Part shown: positions 1 to 12,500 of the stretch, piece by piece | How positions within the stretch are numbered: position 1 is the first letter of the stretch | Layout: the number at the start of each line of letters is the position of its first letter | Assembly (NCBI RefSeq): GCF_042242105.1 | Contig: NC_092019.1 | Coordinates: 5,546,328 to 5,610,327, forward strand | From: Pempheris klunzingeri | Lineage: Eukaryota > Chordata > Actinopteri > Acropomatiformes > Pempheridae | DNA length: 64,000 nt | Direction: 5' to 3' | Translations under genes and position numbers: made by a program | The notes under the pieces: model-generated | Databases searched by the model: none | The model's input: only the letters and a program-made list of their open reading frames with translations | Told to the model about the DNA's origin: nothing

Positions 1-529
1 GATACCAGCTGTCAACCAAAATGTTTTTATAGATGATGTAACACTTGTTTGACAATAACACTGTTCTTTGTAACCTTACGTCGATGCCAATCCCTCTCAG
101 TGCAAACATGTTATTATTGTTGCCTTTTATAATGTTGAGCTCTATGTAAGATTAATGCCTTTAATGTATGTAAATGATAATATATTAATAGAAATAATTT
201 TAATAAAAACATTAAAAATGATCAAATGTTAGTCCATCTTTGTGTGTACTATGAATTAATCACACTGGGTTTAAAAACATATTCTGACATCACATGTAAA
301 CTCAGCCTCAAACGTCTACCTCATCATCCAGATATCAGTAGCAGCTCTGCTCTCAGTTTTCACCCGCCGTGCTCCGATAACAGCGTCACTTCTTACATTT
401 TGGTTTCACCGCATGTCGCAGGCTGCAGTAACACATGAGAGCCTGTTCCACTTGAGAGACAAAGTAACTGAGTCATGTGTGTTTACGTCTCATTTCACTC
501 TTAACTTACTATTATATCTGTTACACTGT
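1..529. other. 3' flank of RGS22; possible 3' end of a plus-strand gene
   Basis: I find no protein-coding exon here. The RGS22 stop codon is at 530-532, so its 3' UTR must run leftwards through this stretch. A plus-strand AATAAA at 202-207 follows AT-rich sequence that looks like a 3' UTR, so a plus-strand gene entering from the left may end near 215-235, convergent with RGS22. In human, the large plus-strand gene VPS13B lies on that side, but nothing here identifies it. A minus-strand ATTAAA-type signal (TTTAAT near 169-174) could serve RGS22. Confidence 0.35.
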
Positions 530-3500
530 TTACTCTCCGTCCTGGAGGAGCGGCGTGAGGGCTGCTGCCGGCCGCGACTTAAAGCTGCAGTCAGAGGACG
601 AGCCTGGAGACACAGAGAGAGACAGTCGAGTGACGGCGTGTGAAGCATCTGCTCCTGCAGTCTCTGAACATATGGACGGCTGCAGCTTTCACAGGGAATA
701 AAAAGGGTTGTTTATGTCTGAAGGAGTATTAGTTTGCAGAGTCACAAACTGCATAAATGTTTCATGTCTGAAAAGGAGTAGGAAGAAGTGAATATTAATG
801 AAGTCCTTCCCCTTCTTTTATATTTTATCATTGCACTTTGTGTTTAACATGAATTCCAGTTTTCACCGTACACAACGCAATTAAATCAATCAAAATTAAA
901 ACACTCATCTCAAACAGGAACAAGGCAATCAGACTAAAACAAAACAGCTCAAATCAAGATCAACTTGCACATGTTCCCTGTCTGAAGGGTGCAGATATAT
1001 TCCTGTTTATACTGAACAAACACCTCCTAACTCTCCACGTTTGTCACCCAGGTCCTCATGCTGGGCTCATCTTCACCACTCAGGAATCAGTGATGAGCTC
1101 CATCTGTGCTCCTGACTGGCTTCCCTCTCTGTACCTTCCCATTAAAACACACTTTGCACCATGCTTCATTTCCAAAGGGGCCTCATTCACTAACGCCTGC
1201 GATAGCATCACGCTTCATTTGCACGTCCACGCAACGTGGGCTCAGTCTAACTCCTGCACAGAACATTGACACTTAATGGACAGGCTGAAGTGGCTGTTTT
1301 GGCCCAAGTTCTATGTAATGAGACAGTTTTGACATGCGGAGGGGGGCGGTTTGACAATGGTTTGGCTTCAGCTGCCAGGTAATATCAGCCGCCTTAGAAA
1401 TTTAGCCTGGATTTTACCGTGGGAACGACTAAATGTCATTTCAGTGTTATGGTTTCCTGCGTTTAGTCTGTCTAGTAGCAGAGCGTCGTCAAAAGTGCTA
1501 GATGTGGGAGTTTTACTGAGCCCTGGGAGGAAGGGAGGAGTGTGTGTGTGTGTGTGTGTGTGTGTACCTGAGGCTGTGGAGAACGAGGCCTCCAGCTGAC
1601 TCTGTCTCCTCAGCAGCACCTCCTCTCTCTTCAGAGCTGCCATGTACTTGGAGTAGGACCACGACAACTGAGGGAACATTTCCAGAAACGCAGTCAAATC
1701 TAACATGATTAGAAAAACAGTTCAATTAGAGGATCTAGTTTCTCCTTTACAGGCTGTGGTTGGACCTGATGAGGCCTCATTTGGACTTCATGCTGTAATT
1801 CAGTTTATCGTCACTGCAGTTTTTATTTTAATATGTTGTGCCTTCAGATAGTTATCAGAGCAAATCATTTCATTTGGTTTGGCTCCACATTCGCAATGTT
1901 TCCCCATCGGGAGCGTCAGACTGTTCCTTACCGGCTGTGTGGGAGTCAGCAGCACTTTGCCCTGTGTCCTTGATGGCTTTTTTTCACTTCTTCCCTCTTC
2001 TTCTACCTCGTCTTCATCATCTGTCTCTTCTTCCTCTCGAAGACTGGACTCTGGGCTCTTCAGCTGTTCCTGTGTAAAACAGGACAGACTGGACTACTTT
2101 CCCTTTCTGGACACTAGTGCAGTAGCTTTAGAAGTTGTATGATCACATTTTCATCAGTCAATCATTGTTATTTCCTCACCTGAGCTCTCCTCCTCTCGTC
2201 CTCTTCCTCCTCCTCCTCCTCTTTCCTCCTCTGTCTCCGCACTCTGGCTCTGTGTTTGACTCGTTTCTCCTGCAGCAGAGGAAGGAGCTGCTCCTCCTGG
2301 ACACTGCTGCTCAGCTCTTGAAACTCAGGCCAAAACTTCAGCAGTTCACTGAACACTGACATCTACATACACAGACAGAGCGCACACATGCAGCCTGAAC
2401 AGCAGAAGAAATACAACACAGTCCATACAGTTACACACACACACACACACACACTACCTGTGCCTCTCTGAAGATGTAAGGGCCCAGCTCGTTGCGTTTC
2501 TCCAGAATGTGTTGGGCCTGTTCAGAGGGGATGTCTATCTGCAGGGCGGGGGGCATGGAGGAGTCGATAAAGCAGTTAATGATGGTGGAGATCTTCTGCT
2601 GGATGGTGGTGTCGTCACTGTGGGAATGACAGAGGTCCTGCACACAGGAGGAGACGAGACAGAGGAGAAATTAAATGTGTTGTTAGGAAGTTCTCACTGA
2701 ACATGAAATGTTGGGAACATCTCTGGAACTAAGAGGTGAATTCTGAACATGGAAAGGGTTTTTTTTCCTTCACTGAAAAGTTCTGAATCAATAAAGATGC
2801 TAACTTTCATTTCAAATGTGGCTGTGCAAGGCCATTTCCATTGAGTCTAAGATTGTCAGAGAAAAAAAAGCATACTCTCTGCAATGAAAGTGGAAACTTA
2901 AATATTCTCAGAGATTATAAAGTTTTAAATTTGGGAGAAAAAATTGAAAAACTCTGAGATTAAGCCACAAATTAATGAGGTAGTAAGGAAGGTAGGTAAC
3001 AAAGTTTTTTCTTGTAAATTTGTGACTTTAGTTTCAGGGAATATTACTTCCATCCACTGTTGTGTTGTTTTTTTCTTAAACTACAATGTCCCTGATACAC
3101 CACTGTCAAACTTCAGCAGATGAATGTGAAAACAAACTCATCCGTTCATCAGTCATTCAGTGAACATCCAAGTGAAGTAACACTAAACACATTTTTAATG
3201 GAGGGGGACTTAAAGTATTTCTTAGAATATTTTCTAATTTCCTGTCAGAGTTAATAATGGAGGGACACAGGAAAGAAGAGAGAAAGTGGAGTGGCATACG
3301 ACACAGACACCAGACCAGTTGCCGTGACAGGCACACCACGGGGCTTTTCTACGTCTTTTACCTTGTATCTCTGCACCTCCAGCCAGAATAGCACATCATT
3401 TTCGAGGAAGTCTCCCTTCAGAGAGACAAAGTGCTGGAACTTCGTGCAAGTGACGGGGTCGAGCAGGATCCGTCGAAACAGCAGGATCTCTTTGGAGGAA

Positions 3501-6500
3501 CTCATCCACAAGCCCTCAGCCTGCAGGGACACACGACAGCACAAGAGCACAAATAAAACACACGTAATCACCAGCGGTAGAGGATTGTGAGTGTGCTCCT
3601 GAACAACAGCAGTAAGGCTGATCTGTGACCTATGAGCTACGGTCTTAGCTCACAGAAAAATGAGATAATGATACTCCTTTATTCAGAAACGCTGCTCTTT
3701 GCCAACGGTGAGATAATGATCATAAAGATGAGAGTCACATGTATGAAAAGTCCTTCCTGTAATCATCCTGCTTAAAATGTGAAACGCTCATGTTTTATAT
3801 CTGTGTTCTGCTGTGGAGCTCAGATGAGAGGACGGGAACAGAGCAGCATGGAAAACACTCCAAACACTATTAAAGGAAGGTTAGTAATGCTGATGCTTTA
3901 ATCTTATTTACCCTGGATCCAATTTGGGAAAACTAACCACGAGGCCAGAATGGTGTTTGACAAAGCCAGTGCTTGAAGCCAAGTCATGAACTAAATCGCA
4001 CATGCTTTCAGGCCAGGAAATGCCTTATTTCTCTCCATTCAAAATATCCAGCTTCCCCAGAGGATTTCTCCTTACCTTCCAGGCTTCTCTCCTCGTTCTG
4101 CGCCGACGGTAGACGTGCTGTGAGGGCCTGTCTGCTGCTTGGGGCTGCCGCACACACAGAAACACAGGTCAAAAGTCAGAAACTGAGTAAACTGGAATAA
4201 ACAGGGACACTGAACACCTCTGAAACCTGCTGCTCTCAGTCACTGCCTGTAACTAAACTCTCCCCCCTCTTACCTTTAGCCTTCCCTCAGTCTTTATTTC
4301 CTCTGATCTTAGCCCTGAAATCTCCTCTTAGAGAGATCTTTACCTCTCTGATGTCCTGTCTCCAACCCCCAGCCTCCACCCTTCCACTCATCTCCTCCTC
4401 CAGCGCGTAATGCTAAACTACGTCTACCTCTCATTACTTAATGAGGGGATCCGTGTGACCAAACACAGTAAACTTGATAACATAATGAGACAGAGCAGCG
4501 GAATCTGTGGTTTATGTGTTACCACCTGATGAGGCAACCTGAGAGAGCGTTTAGCGGTTTCTCACATAGCAGAGCCACTAATGGGCGTCTGACGTCTTAT
4601 CTGTCCGCTCTCAAGGCCGTGATGCAGCAGGGCCAAATGCTATTACTGTGCCAAGTACAGTTAATACAAGTATGCTAGTCGGGGTTGGCAGTGGGCTCAA
4701 ATCTCTTCCACTTTTTTGATTTCTGGGATCACAAACAATAAAAAATGATGAACGCATTTCAAATCAGACCAACGTTTTTAATAATCTCTGCACATGTCAA
4801 ATATCCTGCTCAGTGAATGGCCATGTGTTATGTATAGAAAGGCTTGGAATATATTTATCAGGAGGAGGTGGGTTTTCTTTTTCTTTTTTTTTTATAAAGC
4901 AGCAAAATATTTTAATTATGGACTGGAACACATCAAAATCTCAAGGTTGTTGCTTTTAATCGTCAAATAATTTGTACACTTTTCCAAAACAATGTGCCCA
5001 TAAATCCTCCATGCAAATAATGTTCAAAAGCTCTCAGTGGTGTCTGACCTATAATCACTTTAACCACCGTTACAGAGGTTTCACAGCTGTCGCTAGTCTC
5101 CCAGCATCCACTGCTGCACACCATCATGGCAGCCCATCATAAACTGGTTGTGTGCTAATAATGACTACATACTGCCCAACCAGACACCACAACAACAACA
5201 AACATACTGCATGGTGTCTTTTAAACTTTTAGACTGCAGATTCCAACGAACTGGAAAACCCTCAGTTCTCCCTCTCCAAGCATCTAGAAAAACTAGAATA
5301 GGATTCATCCTCCCTAGCTGTATGTTAAATACATAAACTGTAATAAAGAAGTGGACTTAGCTTCCAAACCTGAGAAGTGAAGCCAATTTGTAAGTGAAAT
5401 AAACGTGCATTCTTTCTAATGTCCAGCAGGGGGCGGCTCCACTGGCTCCAAACAGAAGTACATGGATGTCTATAAACAAATAAACCAACTTCTCACTTCT
5501 CAGTAAACATTTTATGGTCTCAGTTGCTAGTTTCAAGTCATTTTCAACACATCATGATGTTCACTTAGTAAATTATAAGCAGGGTATGCTATAGGACAAG
5601 ACGACCCTCTGACTGGCCAATCAGAGGCGGTTTTCTGAATGAATCCTGCTTCTGGCTCTAAAAAACCAAGATGGTGACGGCCATGAAACCAGGATGGTGA
5701 TGCCTGTAAAGCCAAACTTGAGGCCACTGTGGCTACATCCACTTCTATTATACAGTCTACGGTTAGATGATAAGAAGGATCCTCTATTTGTCACAACACA
5801 CACACACAAAGTGGTTTTCTGTTTCCGGTCTTTATGCTAAACTAAGTGGCCTTGTGTTAGAGAGACAAACATGAGAGTGGTATCAATATTCTCTTCTGAC
5901 TCTTTATGTGTTTTAAGAAACTTCTGCTCTGAGACAGCCAGTCAGTTGTGTGAGTGTTAAGAATGAGGGTGTCCACCTTTGGTTGGCGTCTCTGTCGCTC
6001 TGTGAACTCTGCTGTGGACAGGAAGAGAGGCAGCCATTCCTTCTCAATGTGATTCCTGACCATGTCCTGGATCTCCATGACGACCGGGTTTGAGAGACAG
6101 TCGAGCTTCAGACGCTCCAGCCCACCGGCAAGACGCAATATCTACACACAGAGAAAGAACGTAAGCAAGACGCAGTAGAGGCAGATGGTCGCATGTGTAT
6201 TCATGTCTTGGATATGAATGCTAAAGAGTGTAAATGTCTGTAGATTACTATAAAACAACATGGAGAACATATGAGGAGGTGGACTCTGAATTAAACTGCC
6301 AACAGTGGGAAACCAGACTGAAATCTCTCCTTCCTGACTCCCGCTGTGCTCTTCATCATTCCCACAATCCCTCGGTTTCCTTCATCTCCCCTGTCTGCTT
6401 TCTGTCTTCATACATCGATCTGGCCATATCTCCCTATTTTTATCTCCTTTATATTTTCTCTCATCTCATTTTGCACGCACATAGGCACGCATGCACACAT

Positions 6501-9500
6501 CCACTCGCACACAGGCTTCAGAAATGAGAACCAGTCGTGGCACTGGAGTGGGAGTCAGTAGATGAAAGGAGGCCAATCTGTGGCTGGATGACTGAGTGAT
6601 TGAAAGAGTGAAGGGCCAAAGCAGTAAAGCTGTCAGTCTCTCTGCATCGCTCACGCAGACGAGAACCAACGCTGAGATGCAAGAGCAGCAGCCAGACCCA
6701 GTCCTGCAGAGTTAGAAGCACTAGAATTGGCATCCTTGTTCAAATGCAGTTATAATCATTATTTTGATGGGATTTATGAGATGAGGATGACAAATGACAA
6801 AGGTCATGTGCCAGAGTTGAAGTCATGTCAACAAGTACACTGTATGTCTCTCTATTAACCGCTGCTTCATGAGCATGCTGAAATCAGGGCTTTTCAATAG
6901 TCATTACTTTAATATGTCCTGTAATGGTGACCCCCATCCAGGGGTGTTTGTCTAGGGGGGGTCATGGAAATATTGTAGTGGCTCAGCTAATTTAGAAAAA
7001 AAAAAAAGTGTGAAAACTAGTTGGCAAGCTAGCGGGGAAGTCAAGAAAAGTTAGAAACATTCAGCCTTTTGAAAGGAGACCAGTCTGTGAATATTAAACT
7101 ATTAACAGTAATGAATAAACGGCTTGAATAGCCAGCTGACAGTAACGGATAAATGACTGGAGAAGCTAATCATCAGATAACAGTTGGAACGTTAGCTGAA
7201 AGTAACAGATAAATAGTTCAAATAGAGTTGAGTAGAGTTATACCAATAAAAATGTATCTAAAGGTACTTGTTTTTTCATACATAGTGTGTATTAATGTCT
7301 GTTCCATACTAATCACCTCCATTATTTCTTTATTTATCACTATTTTTATCAATTTGTATTTACAGCACAGCTCGGATAAGGAATAGTTTGGGTGCTCTGT
7401 TTCTCTTCACGTCACTCCAAGTGTTAAAAGTGTTTTTGGGTATATACTGATTATGCATATATACTGTATTTACTATATACTATATGTATTACTATTGCGG
7501 TGTAGCTGATGCATTCACAGGTATAGATGCATATACACAATGACATCCTGGCACGGCTAAATGTGACCTCATTCAGATTTTCTCTTTCTGTTCCTCAAGG
7601 TGAGTGTACTCCATGTTTGGGTGGGTAGATAGGTTGTTAAATAAATAAATAGTCAGCTAAATTCAACAGACAAAAGGGTTGAAACTTCCAGCTTTTGCTA
7701 CAAGTGCAGTTGGCTGAGCGGACCTACTGTATTAGTTCACTTAGCTTCAGTCATATGAAAACATTGTTGCTTGATGTAACTGATACTGTTAAATAACATC
7801 CAGTTTAAAGTCAGTTCAAATAAACACATTTGGAACATGCAGTGATATAGATTAGATTAGATTAACGCTGAGTTTATCTAAGGGAAGCTGCAGCAAACAA
7901 AAAAAAAAGCCTGGCAACCACTGTCCTATATCTTATAACACAAATGAGTAACCATTCTTTTCTGCAACACTATAATAAATACTACAGAGCAACCATCTCT
8001 GGTGTCCCGAAAGAGAAAATCAGGCTCACTGTCCTATCTACTCATCCTAACTCTACGCAGCATGCCCTCCTGCAGTAATCCTAGAATACAGAAACCTAAT
8101 CTCAGACTATAAATGTCAGGAGAGATTTTATCCTACTGTCATTGTTACTGGAGCTGATCCTCTTTGTCTTTCTGGTTCCAAACCACACTCTTCTTCTTTA
8201 TCTTGTTTTAATTCTAACCATGTCCTCCCATCCTCCGTTTCCCACTGACACCCTGCTGTCAGAGCTGTCAGCATGAAGTCTCCAGGATGCCAAAGATGGG
8301 AGATGGGAAACTGTGGGAGCCGCAGCAGCCTCTGTTTATCAAATCTGGTTGTTGAGCCTCAGCTGGAGCTCACATCCCATCTTGGGATTGTCATGTTATG
8401 GGCACCATGTTCCCATCCCTGCCTCTCCATTGCTTTCCCAGGAAGTTGACAATAATTCAATTTCAGTGGAACTGGATAGTGGATAGTGAAATTAGTATGT
8501 TTGCCAGTAAAACTGAGCACAATGTTTTCTTAAATCATATGACTGACTGACGTACGTCATTCTGTTGCTCTGTTGTGGCGGGGCTGTCAGAGCCAAAGAA
8601 GTACTTCCTGTTGAGGTATTTGGTTGCAATATGAGACGACCTCTCCTGCCTGACAGCTTTGTCCTTCTGAGGAGTCCTCCTGTACTGCTCCATATCCAAC
8701 CAGCACGTCAGATGGATACTGAGCGGAAACACACATGTTCACAGCAACAGCAAGTTATTCTTCTCAGCTTAAACTTCAGCTTCTGCATTGAATACATCCA
8801 GCAAACAATACACTTTCTGCACAATCTCATGCTGCATTCATTTAATTTTAATGTGAATATGATGCACATTTGTGAGTCAGACAGTGTGATGCTGTAAATT
8901 TATTTCATGCATATTTAGGTAAAGTTGGGGGACATAAGTCTGAACAAAGGCCAAAAGTCTCCATGGTTACACAGCTCACCTGGCGTCCTGTTTCTGTAGG
9001 AAAGACATAAAGTGCCCGATCTCATGGCGATGACGGAGTAAGGAACCTAAACGGTAACCTTGGAAATTTGGAGACACTCTGGACCAAGAGTCAGGCGCTC
9101 TGGGGCCCTCTGAGAAGGGAGTAGAAGGTGTAATAGCAGAGGGAAATAGCATTGACCCGCACTGCTTCACCTGTAGAGGAGAGAATAAGTGACAGAGATG
9201 GAGACATGGAGCAGGAAAGTAGTATAAAACTCTTAACAGTGATTTTTCCACATCACATCATGTCTAAAACTGCCTCTTAGATGTATTAAAGTCACATGAA
9301 AGCACAGAGTCACATGGATCATTTCTCCTATATAACAGCAGTATGACACCATTTTTAAATGGCATGTTCATGCCAAGTAATCTAGTCTTGGAGCGGTAGA
9401 TAACCGTTATTTCTAGTGAGGGATTCAGAAATCCTGGACAGGCCTTTTTCACATTATTGTTTACATTAGGTGGTGCGTGCTTTTTGGCTATCGGCTGAGC

Positions 9501-12500
9501 ACCAACATCTTATAAATCTGTGGACCTCGTGGATGCTGGCTGACCTGTTTTAGTCTGTGCTGTGACTCCTCGTACAGGCGCTGGAGTTCCCTGTGCTCCT
9601 GAGTGTCGACGCAGCGCACCTCCTCCTGCACACACACCTGCACACACACACGAAGCCAATTAGAGCTGCAAGGACCATTTTTCAAATCAACCAGTTAATG
9701 ATTTACGTCATTTTTCGGGCAGAAATGTCAGACATTTGATGGTCCAAGATTCCCCAATCTGAAAGCCAATCATGCACAGAACCACATTTAGGAAATTCAA
9801 AATAATAACTCTAATTAATTTCATCTCTACGTTATTCATACGTACACTAACATGAACACACATGTCTTGTGTGTGTTGCACTTCACTTGGGCACAACAGG
9901 GCAAATGCTTGTCAAAAGGGAAGTGAATTAAGCTGTGGCTGTACTGAGGATACCTTCTGGAAGGACTCTTTGTCCCTGCTGACCAGCAGTGTCCACGGCT
10001 CCATCAGGATGTTCAGTGTGTGTTCCTCAACCTTGTCAAACAACTCCTCAAAAGCAGGCATCAGTCGGTTGTATACCTCCCTTCTGACCTCCTCATCAAC
10101 GCCAATGCTCCTCCTGGCAGAGCTGAAGAGGTAGGTGGAGTAAAGGAGCTGAGAAGAAAAGAGAAGAGAAGAGAAGAGATCATAAAAATGTCATCACTTG
10201 AGCAACATTTCTCCTCACAACCACCATCACTTCCATCATCACCATTGTTCGGTGCTCTCATACACAATATTCACTATCTCTCATCACTGCTGCCATCACA
10301 CCACATAAATGTCACTCATTTAACCCTCTTGGCCACGGCACTGTGGAAAGATCATCTAAATGTCATTCTTCTGGTGAACTAAAGGTTAACTGAAGGAAAA
10401 TGGATTTCACTGTGAGGTATTCTGGACAGGACTGCTCAGCTTTCCTCCGTGGTCCAGCTGCAGCCAGACTGGGTGGTTCTGGGTGACTGGACTGGCGCGG
10501 AGCTGGGGGGGTCTGACTCACTTGTTTTTATGGATGTTTAAATCCCTCCACTTAGTGAGGGGTAAAGAGGGCAGAGAGAGGCAGGGAGGAGAGCGGGAGT
10601 GGCAGGCCAAGGGAGCACGCAAACAAGAGCAGGTGTGTGTGTGTGTGTGTGTGTAAAAGGGTTGGTAACAGAAAATGTTATACGTGGTCCCTTTTTCATT
10701 GCCTTTTGATGACTTCGTTTTTTATTGCTGTTTAAGTTTCATACATTTTTAGACATTTGTTCGCTCCAACTTTAATTTATCGTGATGATTTTTCCTGGCG
10801 TCTTTTGTAAAGGAGGCCTCTTTATCTTTCTGGATATTGTATTCCTCTGAATGAAGGGCCTTAATTTAAGTTTTAAATTAGCTGTAACCTTCTTTTCTCC
10901 CCACAGAAAACATGAGTTACACAAATGTACCTATTTTTTATTGCTCAAAATTAATTTGATGTTGCACAGTTGGCCTTGGCAGCAAAACTTTACTTAAGAA
11001 ACCAAAGAAAGAAAATCATGAAATAATAAACAATTTATTATCTGGAGTGGTGAGTTGGGTTTTTTTGGCAAAAGAAAAATTAAATTATCCTGGGAGGAGT
11101 GTTCTGTGGCAGGACAAACCCTACTAATGCACTGCTCAGCCAGCCTGGACTCAAATTCAAGCATGTGTCAGCCCTGCGATTGGCTGTGACCGCTCCAGGG
11201 TGTACCCCGCCTCTCACCCAGTGTCAGATGGGATTAGCTCCAGCTCCCCTGCGACCCTTAAGGATGAGGTCTTGAATCACCCTGAATCACCCTTTGGTAA
11301 TAATGACCAGCTCACTATACATTACATATATACATTATCCCTTACGTGTTATTGATGTCTAAATAGCTGACATCAATCTTACTTATCTATCTATCACCTT
11401 AGGTTTCTGTCGCACTATGTTGACATGTGTGGAGTGCACATACCGTGGTTAAACCAGACACTAATTAACAGCTTAGTATTTTTGCTTAACTGTGAGAAGG
11501 ATGGAGAAACTCCATCTTTAACAGAACAGCTTTGGTCTTGATCTTGTGCGTGCTGACCTGTGCCTGTCTCTGTACTCTGTAGGCGTCCAGTCCGTCCTGA
11601 TAGAACAGCTCGCGGTAGTGCTGCAGGTCAGTCCAAAAGTTAACTGCATTCTCCCACAGCTGAAACAAATAAAACAATCCTCACGGCAACTGTCATCATG
11701 AACTGTGTGTAAAACAACTTAACATAAAATGTTACGGTTCCAAACAATTACATTTAAATGTGCAATCATGATTAAATTGATGGCCTATATGGAGTCAAAG
11801 TGCATAAATCCAGTAGCTGCTGTTGTACCTGGTTTCCAGATTGTTCACAGAAGTTTGTGAAGTATAAGCCGGCACACGATTCAACAGACAGCGCCTGCAA
11901 CATCTTTTCCATTCTGCTGCTGTCCAGTAACTGACTTCTGCCAGAATATGACTGATGGGATACATACACAGGTTTAATACGATCAATAACATAAAAATAA
12001 CTTAAAACTAGAGGCTAATAATTATTCGTATTATTTCTTACTCTGAGAATTCTTTTTTAACAATGCATTGTTTAGTCACTAAACAAATAATGATCCAATA
12101 TTCAAATTATGATATAAAACAGAGGAAGACAACAAATCCTCAGTGGAGAAGCTGGAGACTAATGTTTGATTAACTGATTGATCTGATTTAAGTGCATGCC
12201 AGGCACTGCTGCCACTGTAAGAGCTCCATTGTTGTTGGAGTTATTGCTTCATTTCATGTCTCTCTTCCCAAAATTAAACCTTTTACACACTGAATGGTCT
12301 CATATTCTAACTCTCCTACCTGTGTATGGTCAGTGTGGGGCAGCAGGCAGGTGTCAGGGCGGTGAGGAGGCGGGATCAAAGAGCCCTGGTGGGGCTGTAT
12401 GACTGACAGCGGGCTAACACACCACTCCGTCCGCAGCCTGAGATGAGGGGAGTCATTATGGTCTGCCTGAACACAACGGGACGTCCAGAACCGAGGGGCC

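Larger units (their letters stand above)
5977..9170 (-). other. RGS22: RGS22 middle RGS domain (three exons)
   Basis: Exons 8980-9170, 8556-8718 and 5977-6141 together encode about residues 766-897. The order is a helix reading HEIGHFMSFLQKQDA, the WLDMEQYRR core helix typical of RGS domains, a basic tract containing TKYLNRKYFFG, and a terminal helix IQDMVRNHIEKEWLPLFL. This is the best-preserved RGS pattern in the gene. The intron at 6142-8555 splits the domain. Confidence 0.85.
10149..11557. other. RGS22 intron (1.4 kb) with repeats
   Basis: The flanking exons join in phase 0. The intron contains a purine-rich GAGAA repeat at its right-hand (acceptor-side) boundary, a GT repeat at 10633-10654 and a retroposon-like fragment at about 11150-11275. 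I see no further exon. Confidence 0.6.

Noticed and set aside
1368-1567. Read-through of RGS22 over the CA repeat into a Thr-His repeat
   Set aside because: A good donor precedes the repeat, and a phase-compatible terminal exon with a strong acceptor exists at 530-603.
1668-1699. Longer form of the RGS22 penultimate exon using the AG at 1700-1701
   Set aside because: That acceptor would put the exon in a phase the upstream exon cannot supply and would create an immediate TGA. The AG at 1668-1669 gives a correct phase and leads cleanly to the final exon.
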